A DNA stretch of 64,000 bases, taken from the NCBI RefSeq assembly GCF_014204625.1, contig NZ_JACHLU010000002.1, positions 124,001 to 188,000 on the forward strand, read 5' to 3'. The notes beneath the pieces are model-generated. The model was not told the DNA's origin. It saw only the letters and a list, made by a program, of their open reading frames with translations, and searched no databases. This document shows positions 39,679-49,048 of the stretch, one piece after another (the first letter of the stretch is position 1; each line of letters opens with the position of its first letter). Both the position numbers and the translations under genes were made by a program. The stretch comes from Gillisella vitis. GTDB lineage: Bacteria > Pseudomonadota > Alphaproteobacteria > Rhizobiales > Rhizobiaceae.

Positions 39679-40673
39679 GCTGCTAATCCTTGCTCATTGA
39701 AACGATGAATGCGGCTGTCATCCGGGGTAATGAACACCGTGTCGCCATGGCGGGCAGTGAAATCCCCATCCGCGCGGGCAGTGAGGTGTCCAAGACCTTC
39801 AACATCGACATGCAAATGGGTGTCGGAGCCGAGATGTTCGGCAATCGTTACCTTGCCTTTCCATGCACCATCGGTGGTGGAGAGCGTTACATGTTCCGGG
39901 CGTACACCGATGGTGGTCGCTCCATATTTCGCGGCTGTTTCGCCAGAAATCAGGTTCATTTTCGGCGAACCAATAAAGCCAGCCACAAACAGATTGGCGG
40001 GCTTATGGTACAGCTCCATCGGCGAGCCGACTTGCTCAATCCGGCCCTTGTTCAGCACCACAATCTTGTCGGCCATGGTCATGGCTTCCACCTGATCGTG
40101 GGTGACGTAGATGGATGTGGCTCCCAGCTTCTGGTGCAGCTCGGTGATTTCCAGCCGCATGTTGACGCGCAAGGCGGCATCGAGATTGGACAATGGTTCA
40201 TCAAACAAAAAGCACGAGGGCGAGCGCACAATGGCCCGGCCAATGGCCACGCGCTGGCGCTGGCCGCCGGAGAGCTGGCGCGGTTTGCGGTCGAGATAGT
40301 CGGTGAGGTTGAGGATGCGGGCGGCATCCGTGACCTTCTTGTCAATCTCGCCCTTGTCCATGCCTGCCATTTTCAGCGGAAAGCCGATATTGGAACGCAC
40401 GCTCATATGCGGGTAAAGCGCATAGGACTGGAACACCATGGCAAGGCCGCGCTCGGACGGCTTGGTGTCGGTTGCGTCCTTGCCGTCGATGAAGATTTTG
40501 CCGCCGCTGGTGTCCTCCAGCCCGGCAATCAGCCGCAGCAGGGTGGATTTGCCACAGCCGGAGGGACCGACGAAGACGACAAATTCGCCATTGTTGATCT
40601 CCAGATCAATGCCCGGAATAACCTTGTGTTCGGCAAAGGCTTTCGAGACGTTTTTAAGCTGAATACTGCCCAT
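39675..40673 (-). CDS. smoK: polyol ABC transporter ATPase (SmoK-like)
   Basis: The subunit energises sorbitol/mannitol import. The 332-residue product has Walker [10 protein letters not shown], signature [14 protein letters not shown], Walker [10 protein letters not shown], the Q-loop [15 protein letters not shown], and a C-terminal TOBE/MalK-like domain. It sits between the permease and the sorbitol dehydrogenase. Confidence 0.93.
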   Translation of the reverse strand: MGSIQLKNVSKAFAEHKVIPGIDLEINNGEFVVFVGPSGCGKSTLLRLIAGLEDTSGGKIFIDGKDATDTKPSERGLAMVFQSYALYPHMSVRSNIGFPLKMAGMDKGEIDKKVTDAARILNLTDYLDRKPRQLSGGQRQRVAIGRAIVRSPSCFLFDEPLSNLDAALRVNMRLEITELHQKLGATSIYVTHDQVEAMTMADKIVVLNKGRIEQVGSPMELYHKPANLFVAGFIGSPKMNLISGETAAKYGATTIGVRPEHVTLSTTDGAWKGKVTIAEHLGSDTHLHVDVEGLGHLTARADGDFTARHGDTVFITPDDSRIHRFNEQGLAA

Positions 40674-40688
40674 GATAGGTGATCCTTA

Positions 40689-41519
40689 TTATTTCACAGC
40701 GCCGAAGGTCAGACCGCGTACCAACTGTTTCTGGCTGAACCATCCGAGCACAACGATTGGAGCAATCGCCATGGTGGAGGCAGCCGAGAGCTTGGCGTAA
40801 AACAGGCCTTCGGGGCTGGAATAGGAGGCGATGAAGGTGGTGAGCGGTGCCGCCACGGAGGTGGTGAGGTTGAGGGTCCAAAACGCCTCGTTCCATGACA
40901 GAATGATGTTCAACAGCATGGTCGAGGCAATGCCCGGAACCGCCATCGGCGTCAGCACATAGATGATTTCCTTGATCAGGGATGCGCCATCCATGCGGGC
41001 GGCTTCGAGAATTTCGCCGGGAATTTCCTTGAAGTAAGTGTAGAGCATCCAGATGATGATCGGCAGGTTGATCATGGTCAGCACGCCGACCAGCCCGATG
41101 CGGCTATCGAGCAATCCGCCATCGCGAAACAAAAGATAGATCGGGATCAGTGCGCCCACGGGCGGCATCATCTTGGTGGAGAGCATCCACATCAGCACAT
41201 CCTTGGTGCGCTTGGTGGGCGAAAATGCCATGGCCCAGGCCGACGGAATGGCAATGACGAGGCCCAGAAGCGTAGAGCCAAAGGAGATGATCACCGAGTT
41301 CATAAAGTGGGCAAAATAGTCAGAGCGGCCCTGTACCTCGACATAGTTTTCCGTGGTCCAGTGGAAGAACAAAAACACCGGAGGCGAGGCGATGGCATCG
41401 CCTTCGCTTTTGAAACTGGTCAGGAAGGTCCACAGAATCGGGAAGAACAGCAGAAGGCCAATCGCCCACGCGATGAGGGTAAAGGTCAGCTTACGTTGGG
41501 TTGATATTGCGCGGGCCAT
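40689..41519 (-). CDS. smoG: polyol ABC transporter permease (SmoG-like)
   Basis: The MalG-type inner-membrane permease is 276 residues long with six transmembrane helices and the EAA motif in EAARMDGASLIKEIIYVLTP (about 190-210). It pairs with the permease upstream, 3 bp away. Confidence 0.92.
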   Translation of the reverse strand: MARAISTQRKLTFTLIAWAIGLLLFFPILWTFLTSFKSEGDAIASPPVFLFFHWTTENYVEVQGRSDYFAHFMNSVIISFGSTLLGLVIAIPSAWAMAFSPTKRTKDVLMWMLSTKMMPPVGALIPIYLLFRDGGLLDSRIGLVGVLTMINLPIIIWMLYTYFKEIPGEILEAARMDGASLIKEIIYVLTPMAVPGIASTMLLNIILSWNEAFWTLNLTTSVAAPLTTFIASYSSPEGLFYAKLSAASTMAIAPIVVLGWFSQKQLVRGLTFGAVK

Positions 41520-41522
41520 TGA

Positions 41523-42395
41523 TCAGCTCTCCAGGTTCTTGCCGATGAGGCGGATCAGGAAAAGGGCAACGATATTGGCCAGCACCACAGCCACAATGCC
41601 GCCTGCGGATGCACCGCCAATGTCAAATTGCAGCAGGGCCTGATTGTAGATCAGATAGGTCAGGTTGGTGCTGTCGGTGCCGGGGCCGCCATTGGTGGTC
41701 ACGAGAATTTCGGCAAACACCGAGAGCAGGAAAATGGTCTCGATCAACACCACCACGGTGATGGCGCGGGCCATATGCGGAAGCGTGATATAGATGAATT
41801 TCGAGATCGGGCCTGCGCCATCCATCTCAGCTGCTTCTTTCTGCTCTTCGTCCAGCGATTGCAGGGCGGTAAGCAGAATCAGGGTGGCAAATGGCAGCCA
41901 TTGCCAGGCGACGATAATGATGATCGAGGTCAGCGGAATGGTGGAAAGCCAGTCCAGCGGCTCAAGTCCGATTGCTCGGAAAGCAAAGGCAAACAGGCCG
42001 TTCACCGGGTTCATCAGCATGTTTTTCCACACAAGGGCGGCCACGGTTGGCATAATGAAAAACGGTGAAATCACCAGAATGCGGACAATGCCTTGGCCAA
42101 ACATCGGCTGATCCAGCAGCAGTGCCAGCGCAATGCCGCCGATGATGGAAATGGCCAGCACGCCGCCCACCAGGATCAAGGTGTTGGTGAGGGCTGCGAA
42201 AAACGCCGGATCGGTGAGGAAATATTGATAATTCAGCAGGCCGACGAAGTCATGCACGCCGGGCATCAGCAGATTATAGTTCAGCGTTGAGAAATAGATG
42301 GTCATGACCAGCGGCACAATCATCCATGCAAACAGCAGGATAACCGAAGGGGCCATCATCAGTCTAGCCGAGGAGTGGGTATGGGTCGTCGCCAT
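41523..42395 (-). CDS. smoF: polyol ABC transporter permease (SmoF-like)
   Basis: This is a MalF-type inner-membrane permease. I start at 42395 (MATTHTHSSARLMM), 24 codons inside the longest frame, because the longer start would run through repeat-adjacent DNA. A weak AGAGG is 11 bp away. The product has about 290 residues and six transmembrane helices. The EAA motif lies in AAEMDGAGPISKFIYITLPH. It is separated from smoE by a repeat-filled 280 bp. Confidence 0.88.
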   Translation of the reverse strand: MATTHTHSSARLMMAPSVILLFAWMIVPLVMTIYFSTLNYNLLMPGVHDFVGLLNYQYFLTDPAFFAALTNTLILVGGVLAISIIGGIALALLLDQPMFGQGIVRILVISPFFIMPTVAALVWKNMLMNPVNGLFAFAFRAIGLEPLDWLSTIPLTSIIIIVAWQWLPFATLILLTALQSLDEEQKEAAEMDGAGPISKFIYITLPHMARAITVVVLIETIFLLSVFAEILVTTNGGPGTDSTNLTYLIYNQALLQFDIGGASAGGIVAVVLANIVALFLIRLIGKNLES

Positions 42396-42479
42396 GGTGG
42401 CCGCGCCTCTTTGGGGTGTTGGAGTTTTAAGTTTTATCGTTGGGCGGGGGCTTGTTGTCCTGCTCACACATTGTAGGGC

Positions 42480-42625
42480 AGTGCCAGCCGCCCCCTCATC
42501 CGCCTGCCGGCACCTTCTCCCCGCTGGGGAGAAGAGGGAAAGAGCCGCAGCACCGGCTTCTCTCCTCGCCCCAGCGGGGAGAGGTCCGCCGAGCGTAGCG
42601 GAGGCGGGGTGAGGGGGCCGCTTGC
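42480..42625. repeat. CTCATCCGCCTGCC-type palindromic element between smoE and smoF
   Basis: It joins the CCTTCTCCCCGC arm and the CTCCTCGCCCCAGCGGGGAGAGG arm of the same family as the 30481 element, in inverse orientation. Imperfect outer ends CATTGTAGGGCAGTGC/GCACTGTCATACAATG flank it. It has no coding capacity. Confidence 0.8.
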
Positions 42626-42677
42626 ACTGTCATACATTGTGGGCGAGATGGCGGGGGTAAAACCCCGCACGCACCCT

Positions 42678-43997
42678 TTACTTCTTCGGATAACCCGCCT
42701 TCTTCATCTCACGCTCAGTCAACGTCTGCGCCGTTTTCAACGCCTGATCCACCGTGGTCTGACCGGCCAGTGCTGCCGAGAATTGCTGGCCAACGGCGGT
42801 GCCGATGCCCTGGAATTCCGGGATAGCCACATATTGCACGCCCTCATAAGGCACAGGCTTGACGGTGGGTTGCTTGGGGTCTGCCGAGTTGATGCTATCA
42901 AGCGTCATTTTGGCAAAAGGTGCTGCCTTCTGGTAATCGGCATTGGCATAAAGCGAGGTGCGCGTACCCGGAGGAACATTAGCCCAGCCATCCTTCTCAG
43001 CCACCAGCTTCAGATAGTCCTTACTGGTTGCCCAGGCGATGAACTTTTCCGCCGCTTCGACCTTCTTGGAGCCAGCCGGAATGGCGAGGTTCCACGACCA
43101 CAGCCAGTTGCCGCGCTTGCCAAGACCATTATCGGGAGCCAAAGCAAAGCCGACCTGATCGGCCACCTTGGATTCCTTCGGATTGGTCACGAAAGAAGCC
43201 GCAACCGTGGCATCAATCCACATGCCGCATTTGCCGGTCTGGAACAGGGCGAGGTTTTCATTGAAGCCGTTGGAAGAGGCACCGGGAGGGCCGTCTTTCT
43301 TCATCAGGTCCACATAGAACTGAAGGGTCTTTTTCCACTCTGGCTGATCAAACTGTGGCTTCCAGTTTTCATCAAACCAGCGCGCGCCAAAGGAATTGGA
43401 CATGGCGGTGAGGAAAGCGACGTTTTCGCCCCAGCCAGCCTTGCCACGCAAGCAAATGCCGTAAACTTCCTTGGATTTATCGGTGATCTTGTCAGCTGCT
43501 TCCTTGATGAAGTCCCATGTTGGAGCTTCCGGCATTTTCAGCCCTGCTTTTTCAAACAGATCCTTGCGATACATCACCATCGAACTTTCGGCATAGAACG
43601 GTGCGGCATAGAGCTTGCCATCGACAGTGAGGCCAGAGCGCACGGGCGGCAGAAGGTCGTCGGCGTCATAAGTCTTGTCGGCGGACAATTTGTCGAGCGG
43701 GGCCAGCCAGCCCTGTTTGCCCCAGATCGGCGCTTCATAAATGCCAATGGTCATCACGTCATACTGGCCGCCCTTGGTGGCCACGTCAGTCGTAACCTTT
43801 TGGCGTAGAACGTTTTCTTCCAGCGTCACCCACTTCACATCAATGCCGGGGTTCTTCTTGGTAAAATCATCCGTCAGCTTTTGCATACGGATCATGTCGC
43901 CATTGTTGACGGTGGCAATCGTCAGCGTTTCGGCAGATGCCACGCCAGCCAGTGCCAACACGGAACACGCGCCCAGCAGAATTGTTTTCAAAGTCAT
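42678..43997 (-). CDS. smoE: polyol ABC transporter substrate-binding protein (SmoE-like)
   Basis: This is the periplasmic binding protein for sorbitol/mannitol. The signal peptide ends around VASA-ETL (residue 22). The 439-residue extracellular solute-binding family 1 protein has the linker segment ALYRKD-type VMYRKDLFEKAG and a Trp-rich C-terminal lobe. It is the first gene of the transport operon. An inverted repeat at 44051-44089 upstream is the probable regulator site. Confidence 0.92.
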   Translation of the reverse strand: MTLKTILLGACSVLALAGVASAETLTIATVNNGDMIRMQKLTDDFTKKNPGIDVKWVTLEENVLRQKVTTDVATKGGQYDVMTIGIYEAPIWGKQGWLAPLDKLSADKTYDADDLLPPVRSGLTVDGKLYAAPFYAESSMVMYRKDLFEKAGLKMPEAPTWDFIKEAADKITDKSKEVYGICLRGKAGWGENVAFLTAMSNSFGARWFDENWKPQFDQPEWKKTLQFYVDLMKKDGPPGASSNGFNENLALFQTGKCGMWIDATVAASFVTNPKESKVADQVGFALAPDNGLGKRGNWLWSWNLAIPAGSKKVEAAEKFIAWATSKDYLKLVAEKDGWANVPPGTRTSLYANADYQKAAPFAKMTLDSINSADPKQPTVKPVPYEGVQYVAIPEFQGIGTAVGQQFSAALAGQTTVDQALKTAQTLTEREMKKAGYPKK

Positions 43998-44050
43998 ATC
44001 TTCCTCCCAAGAAGAACGGCAATTGTCAGAGCCTGATCCTCATCACGCTC

Positions 44051-44089
44051 AAGTGAGCATTCGCTTCACTCATGGGCAAATACTCACTT
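44051..44089. promoter_or_regulatory. candidate SmoC operator
   Basis: AAGTGAGCATT (44051-44061) and AATACTCACTT (44079-44089) form an inverted repeat with 10 of 11 pairs and a 17-bp spacer, 54 bp upstream of the smoE start. The 5-bp core GTGAG/CTCAC and the position suit a SorC-family regulator site. Confidence 0.45.
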
Positions 44090-44183
44090 AATGGCGCAAA
44101 ATGTCAACCGGGATTCGGTGCTGCGGTGCCGAAGAGGTTGTTAAGCTATTGTTAAAGAATGGGGAATTTGCGTTGAGGAATGG

Positions 44184-44376
44184 GGCTTCGCACCCCCTCA
44201 TCTGGCTGCCGCCATCTTCTCCCCCTGGGTGAGAAGAGGTACGCGGACCCGTTTAGGCTCCACTTTTGCCCGTTGCTCAGAAGCGGACGATTTTGTGATT
44301 TTGAAGGTTGACCACACGGTTTCTTCTCCCCATCGGGGAGAAGGTGGCGGCAGCCGGATGAGGGGGTGCGAAGCCA
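44184..44376. repeat. large inverted-repeat element between smoC and smoE
   Basis: The arms GGCTTCGCACCCCCTCATC and the complementary GATGAGGGGGTGCGAAGCC lead into GGCGGCAGCC and CTTCTCCCC segments on both sides. About 85 bp of unrelated sequence lies between. Confidence 0.85.
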
Positions 44377-44436
44377 CAGCAACGCGAGCCGTTATCAACG
44401 GTTTTCCACCAATCGATAAGACAAAAATATTCTATT

Positions 44437-45396
44437 TCAAGTATTTAACAAAAACCGTGCTGCATCCTCATCGGTGATCAGCGCATTGATATGCCCGCCG
44501 ACAACGGCCGCCAAAATTGCCGCATGTTTGCGCTTTCCACGCGCCAGACCAATCACGGTGGAAGTGTCGCGCGACGGAATGGTCATGCTGGCCACCCGCT
44601 CATTCACCGGATCATCCAGCAATTGCCCCTTGGCATCAAAAATCCAGCCACAGATTTCGCCGGTAGCACCCGCGTTGAGCAAAGCCTGCATTTCCGCTTC
44701 TTTCAGAAACCCGTCCTGCAACAGCGGCGCATTCAGCGTCATCTCACCAATGCCGACAAAGGTGACATCGGATTTCTGTCCAAGCGCAATGGTTGGCTCC
44801 ACCAAGGGCTGGCGGTGCAGCAGGTCGCGCTCTTCCTTTGACGAGACAATAACGGGCAAAGGCATGGGAAAATGCGGCGCTTTCACCGCATCGGCCATGG
44901 AGAAAATGACGTTGAAATAGGCCGCAGAGCCATCCGGGCTGATATTGCCGGTGAGTGACACGATTTTATGCTGCGGACAGTCCATGGCTGACAATTGATC
45001 GATCATCGCCCGTAGCGTGCGGCCCGTGCCCATAGCGATAATCAGCGGTTCGGGCTTTTTCAGCCAACGTTCCAGCTCCGCCGCTCCGGCCTCCGCAATG
45101 CCGGTGGGGCTGGCGTCCGAGCCGGGATCGGTGGGGACCACCTCGACCTGCTTGAGGCCAAATTTTTGCGCAACAGCGTTTGCCAGTTCCAGACATTCGG
45201 CAATCGGGTGATCCAGCCGTACTTTCACCAGTTTTTCAGCCACAGCCAGCGACACCAGCCGTTGGGCGCTTTGGCGCGAAATGCTCATGGCGGCGGCGAT
45301 TTCATCCTGCGTGCGGCCAGCGACATAATAGAGCCAGCCTGCGCGGGCGGCATCATCCAGCCTTGCATTCGAACTTGTCTTGCGTGCCATCACCAT
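44437..45396 (-). CDS. smoC: SorC-family transcriptional regulator (SmoC-like)
   Basis: This sugar-phosphate-responsive regulator is placed at the head of the polyol cluster. The 319-residue product has an N-terminal helix-turn-helix with DEIAAAMSISRQSAQRLVS (about 30-50). A SorC-type effector domain follows, with GTGRTLRAMI, VSLTGNISPDG and IGEMTLNAPLL segments. It probably regulates the smoE operon by binding the inverted repeat at 44051-44089. Activator or repressor role is not determinable here. Confidence 0.88.
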   Translation of the reverse strand: MVMARKTSSNARLDDAARAGWLYYVAGRTQDEIAAAMSISRQSAQRLVSLAVAEKLVKVRLDHPIAECLELANAVAQKFGLKQVEVVPTDPGSDASPTGIAEAGAAELERWLKKPEPLIIAMGTGRTLRAMIDQLSAMDCPQHKIVSLTGNISPDGSAAYFNVIFSMADAVKAPHFPMPLPVIVSSKEERDLLHRQPLVEPTIALGQKSDVTFVGIGEMTLNAPLLQDGFLKEAEMQALLNAGATGEICGWIFDAKGQLLDDPVNERVASMTIPSRDTSTVIGLARGKRKHAAILAAVVGGHINALITDEDAARFLLNT

Positions 45397-45510
45397 TCTC
45401 TCCCTGCGTTGAGGTAGACCCGAAGTTTCGCTTCTGTCAATCAGGCTCTTGAGTTTGAACCCTCAAGCCCGTTATGCATGGTGTGCAACACACCACAGCG
45501 GGAGCATCTC

Positions 45511-46212
45511 ATGGCGCAATCTGGTCTACGTCTGGAAGAAAGCTGGAAAGCCGTGGTTGGCGACGAATTTGAGCAGCCGCATATGCAAAGCCTCAAGCAA
45601 TTTCTGCTGGAGGAAAAGCAGGCTGGAAAGCATATTTTCCCCAAAGGGGCCGAGTATTTTCGCGCCCTTGACCTCACGCCCATCGATCAGGTGCGGGTGG
45701 TGATTTTGGGGCAAGACCCTTATCACGGCGCAGGTCAGGCCCATGGTCTGTGTTTTTCCGTCCAGCCCGGCGTGCGCATTCCGCCATCGCTTGTGAATAT
45801 CTACAAGGAAATGGAAAGCGACCTCGGCATTGCCCGTGCAAATCATGGCTTTCTGGAACACTGGGCGCGGCAGGGCGTATTGTTGCTCAACAGCGTTTTG
45901 ACGGTGGAAGAGGGCCGTGCAGGCTCCCATCAGGGCAAGGGCTGGGAGCGATTTACCGATCGCATCATCCACGCGGTGGCTGAAGAGCGTGAGCATGTGG
46001 TGTTCATTCTCTGGGGCGCTTATGCGCAGAAAAAAGCGGCGTTTGTCGATTCCAAGCGGCATCTGGTGCTCAAATCCGTGCATCCGTCGCCGCTCTCGGC
46101 TCACAATGGCTTCTTTGGCTCCAAGCCGTTTTCCAAGACCAATACCTATTTGCAAAGCCATGGGCTGGAGCCGATTGATTGGCAATTGCCTGAAAAAGTC
46201 GAGGCACGCTAG
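45511..46212 (+). CDS. ung: uracil-DNA glycosylase Ung
   Basis: The enzyme removes uracil from DNA. I start at 45511 ([12 protein letters not shown]), where GGGAG lies 6 bp upstream; an ATG at 45478 has no site. The 233-residue product has the catalytic GQDPYHG motif (about 64-70), [10 protein letters not shown], and the DNA-contacting [14 protein letters not shown] repeat follows 0-5 bp after the stop. Confidence 0.97.
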   Translation: MAQSGLRLEESWKAVVGDEFEQPHMQSLKQFLLEEKQAGKHIFPKGAEYFRALDLTPIDQVRVVILGQDPYHGAGQAHGLCFSVQPGVRIPPSLVNIYKEMESDLGIARANHGFLEHWARQGVLLLNSVLTVEEGRAGSHQGKGWERFTDRIIHAVAEEREHVVFILWGAYAQKKAAFVDSKRHLVLKSVHPSPLSAHNGFFGSKPFSKTNTYLQSHGLEPIDWQLPEKVEAR

Positions 46213-46317
46213 AGCATCGGACCGAAAAGTGGCCCCGGTTTTCGGAAAAATCCGATGCAAAAACAAAAAGCTATAGCATCGTGCCGATTCCGATTTATGG
46301 CACGATGCTATAGGCTT
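46211..46317. repeat. two-module palindromic repeat, GCATCGG subtype
   Basis: P1 has outer arms GCATCGGA/TCCGATGC around the AAAAGTGG...CCGGTTTT core. An AAAAACAAAAAG spacer follows, and P2 is a 15-bp palindrome CTATAGCATCGTGCC/GGCACGATGCTATAG. The layout is the same as in the GTTTGTC subtype, but the outer arms differ. Confidence 0.85.
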
Positions 46318-46372
46318 GCGGTCTGATGTGATTTGCCGATAGTCTCACCCAAAACAAACCTTCGGAGGGACT

Positions 46373-47800
46373 ATGAGCAATCACCTGAAATTCTTCATAG
46401 ACGGCGAATGGGTCGATCCGGTGGTTGCCGCCACGCTGGAGGTAATCGACCCCTCGACCGAAGAGGCTTACACCACCATTTCCATTGGCTCGAAGGCCGA
46501 TGTCGATAAGGCGGTTGCGGCAGCCAAACGGGCGTTTGCCTCGTTTTCGCTTTGGTCGGTGGAAGAGCGCCTGGCGCTGCTCAGGCGCATGTTGGCGGAA
46601 TATAACAATCGCTTTGAGGATATTGCCCAGGCGGTGAGTCAGGAGATGGGCGCGCCTCTCTCGTTTGCACGCGACAGTCAGGCGTGGGCGGGTCGCGCCC
46701 ATATGGAAGCCACCATTGCCGGATTGGAGAGTTTCAAATTTTCCGAGCAGCGCGGTGGCTCCATGGTGGTAAAGGAGCCGATTGGCGTGTGTGCGCTGAT
46801 CACCCCATGGAACTGGCCGCTCAACCAGATTGTCTGCAAAGTGGCGCCCGCCATTGCCGCAGGTTGCACGGTGGTGCTCAAACCCTCCGAAATCGCGCCC
46901 ATCAGCGGCATTATTTTCTCGGAAGTGATGGAAGCCGCAGGCGTGCCCAAGGGTGTCTATAACATGGTCAGCGGCAATGGGCCGGATGTGGGGCAGGTCA
47001 TGGCGGGCCATGCGGATGTGGATATGGTGTCATTTACCGGCTCCACCCGCGCAGGCATTATCGTGGCCAAGACCGCTGCCGAAACTGTGAAGCGCGTGGC
47101 GCAGGAACTGGGTGGCAAATCGGCCAATATCATCCTGCCCGATGCTGATTTTGAAACGGCCGTGCGCAAGGGTGTGCAAGGCTGCTTTGGCAATTCCGGC
47201 CAATCCTGCGATGCGCCCACCCGGATGCTGGTGCCAATTGAGCGCCATGACGAAGCGCTGACTTACGCCAAATCCGAGGCCGAGACCTTTGTGGTGGGCG
47301 ATCCGCGCGCAGATGAGACCGTGCTGGGTCCGGTGGTCAGCCAGATTCAGTTTGACAAGATTCAGCGGTTGATCGAGGCAGGCATTGCGGAAGCTGCAAC
47401 GCTGGTGACGGGTGGTCCAGGCAGGCCGGAAAACCTCAATCGTGGTTATTATGTCCGCCCCACCATCTTCGGCAATGTCTCCAATGACATGACCATTGCC
47501 CGTGAGGAAATTTTTGGCCCGGTTCTGTCCATCCTGCCGTACAGGGATGAGGATGAGGCCGTCGAAATTGCCAATGACACGGTCTATGGCTTGGCGGCTT
47601 ACGTGCAATCGACCAACATCGAGCACGCCCGCGATGTGGCCAGGAAAATGCGGGCTGGCTCTGTCTATCTCAACTACCCGGATTGGGACACGTTTGCACC
47701 CTTCGGTGGTTACAAACAGTCCGGCAATGGCCGGGAATATGCCGATTGGGCCATTCACGATTTTCTGGAAATCAAAGGCATCGTGGGCTGGGGAGAATGA
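46373..47800 (+). CDS. NAD(P)-dependent aldehyde dehydrogenase
   Basis: A 475-residue member of the ALDH superfamily. The active-site Cys lies in GNSGQSCDAPTRM and the catalytic Glu in AQELGGKSAN. The substrate-binding N-terminus FFIDGEWVDP and the cofactor segment TPWNWPLNQIVCK are normal. GGAGG lies 6 bp before the ATG. The TGA overlaps the next start (ATGA), so it is coupled to a RidA-family gene. The aldehyde substrate cannot be read from the sequence. Confidence 0.92.
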   Translation: MSNHLKFFIDGEWVDPVVAATLEVIDPSTEEAYTTISIGSKADVDKAVAAAKRAFASFSLWSVEERLALLRRMLAEYNNRFEDIAQAVSQEMGAPLSFARDSQAWAGRAHMEATIAGLESFKFSEQRGGSMVVKEPIGVCALITPWNWPLNQIVCKVAPAIAAGCTVVLKPSEIAPISGIIFSEVMEAAGVPKGVYNMVSGNGPDVGQVMAGHADVDMVSFTGSTRAGIIVAKTAAETVKRVAQELGGKSANIILPDADFETAVRKGVQGCFGNSGQSCDAPTRMLVPIERHDEALTYAKSEAETFVVGDPRADETVLGPVVSQIQFDKIQRLIEAGIAEAATLVTGGPGRPENLNRGYYVRPTIFGNVSNDMTIAREEIFGPVLSILPYRDEDEAVEIANDTVYGLAAYVQSTNIEHARDVARKMRAGSVYLNYPDWDTFAPFGGYKQSGNGREYADWAIHDFLEIKGIVGWGE

Positions 47801-48186
47801 AACAGGTCTTCAATCCGCCCTCGGTACGCAAGCCCTTTGGCCAGTATAACCATGGCCTGCTGGTGCCGCCGGGGGCAAGCCTGCTGGTCACATCCGGCCA
47901 GCTTGGTATCGGTGCCGATGATACGATTCCGCCGGATGTGGAAGGGCAGGCGCACCTGTGCTTTCAGGCCATTGGTGCGATTTTGAATGATGCGGGCATG
48001 AGCTTTGCCGACGTCATCCGTATCTCTGGTTTTGTGACAAGACGCGAGGATTTCGCGCCCTATATGGCGGTGCGCGACCGCTTCACGCTGGAGCCAAAGC
48101 CGGTGTCCACCCTGATTATTGTGAGTGGATTTACGAGGCCAGAATTTCTGGTTGAGGTGGAGGTGACGGCAGCGAAGCTGGCGTGA
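47797..48186 (+). CDS. RidA/YjgF-family protein
   Basis: These proteins hydrolyse reactive enamines or imines formed in amino acid and heterocycle catabolism. The 129-residue product has PFGQYNHGLLVP at the N-terminus and GQLGI. The short RISGFVTRREDF and FLVEVEVTAAK segments also fit the family. The start overlaps the aldehyde dehydrogenase stop by 4 bp, suggesting a shared pathway. A RidA-like arginine involved in catalysis (near R102) lies in the usual C-terminal region, but I could not check the exact residue. Confidence 0.85.
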   Translation: MKQVFNPPSVRKPFGQYNHGLLVPPGASLLVTSGQLGIGADDTIPPDVEGQAHLCFQAIGAILNDAGMSFADVIRISGFVTRREDFAPYMAVRDRFTLEPKPVSTLIIVSGFTRPEFLVEVEVTAAKLA

Positions 48187-48295
48187 TACCTACTCCCTAA
48201 AATAGTTGATTTGAACTTGTGATCCAGCGCGACAAAGCCGGATAAATCTGTAGTTTCCCGTCATCATCTCGATGCACGTGAAGGGGGACTATCTC

Positions 48296-48787
48296 GTGAA
48301 ACTCATTCTTGCCGCAGCCGTTATCGCGGCTTTTCTGCCATCTGTGTCTTTTGCCGATACACTGTTGTTTCCAAGTGACGCGCCGGTTGCCCAGATCACC
48401 ATTCCGGCCGATTGGGAGCCAAAGGAAACCGAAAGCGGCATTGATGCCACATCCGCCGATGAGGCTATTTATCTGGCCGTTGATGTTGCAACTGCCAGAA
48501 CCAGCGACAAGGTGATTGATGAGGCTATTGCATTTCTGGAAAAGAACGGCGTGAAGATTGATGGCTCCACCCAGAAGCAGACCGATGAAGTCATCAACGG
48601 TATGGACATGACCAATTTTGACTGGACTGGCACCGATGATGACGGCGCGGTCAATGTGAGTCTGTCGGTGGTATCGCCCAAGCCCGGCAAGCTGCTGATC
48701 ATTACCTATTGGGGAACAAAGGGTAAGCAGGAAAGACATTTTTCCGAGCTTCAGGAGATTATTGGTTCATTGAAACCTGCGAATTGA
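48296..48787 (+). CDS. small exported protein of unknown function
   Basis: I do not recognise a family. I place the start at a GTG at 48296, since AAGGGGG lies 8 bp upstream; the ATG at 48272 would precede that site. The 163-residue product has a signal peptide (KLILAAAVIAAFLPSVSFA) and a soluble periplasmic domain with no Cys. The repeated alternating Val/Ile pattern (VNVSLSVVSPKPGKLLIITY) suggests beta strands. A repeat follows about 15 bp downstream. Confidence 0.6.
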   Translation: MKLILAAAVIAAFLPSVSFADTLLFPSDAPVAQITIPADWEPKETESGIDATSADEAIYLAVDVATARTSDKVIDEAIAFLEKNGVKIDGSTQKQTDEVINGMDMTNFDWTGTDDDGAVNVSLSVVSPKPGKLLIITYWGTKGKQERHFSELQEIIGSLKPAN

Positions 48788-48802
48788 TCGGTCCTTGGGG
48801 TC

Positions 48803-48929
48803 TGTTTTTCCCTGACAAATGCTAAAGCATGTCGCGTTTTATTGTCCTCAATAAAACGATAACGTACATGCGAAAAAGAAAGAGCTAAAGCCTGTCGCAG
48901 TGAATCCTATTCACTGCGACAGGCTTTAG
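48803..48929. repeat. composite palindromic repeat, second copy
   Basis: A fragment of P1 (TTTTTCCCTGACAAATGC, 48805-48822) is followed by the GCATGTCGCG unit and the AAAGCCTGTCG/CGACAGGCTTT hairpin. It matches 30647-30749 at about 85-90 percent by eye. The palindrome arms changed together (CATGTCG here became CCTGTCG on both sides). Confidence 0.85.
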
Positions 48930-48934
48930 AAAAT

Positions 48935-48973
48935 TTCCATCTCGCGCCGCACCTTGTCCATAAAGGCGGCGCG
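48935..48973 (-). repeat. 39-bp direct repeat, left copy (relic 3' end of the oxidoreductase gene)
   Basis: It matches 50012-50050 at 37 of 39 positions. Read on the minus strand with its flank it encodes Arg-Ala-Ala-Phe-Met-Asp-Lys-Val-Arg-Arg-Glu-Met-Glu-Ile-Phe and then a TAA stop, the same as the real gene end but for three residues. Confidence 0.85.
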
Positions 48974-49048
48974 ATAAACTTGAGTGATTACGTTGTCGTT
49001 TCCTGTTGTCAATGCTATTTATGTTAACAGTTATGGGCTGGAGTCAGG

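Noticed and set aside
30438-44376. palindromic repeats as a CRISPR array
   Set aside because: The copies are kilobases apart, long and self-complementary, without regular spacers, and no cas gene is present.
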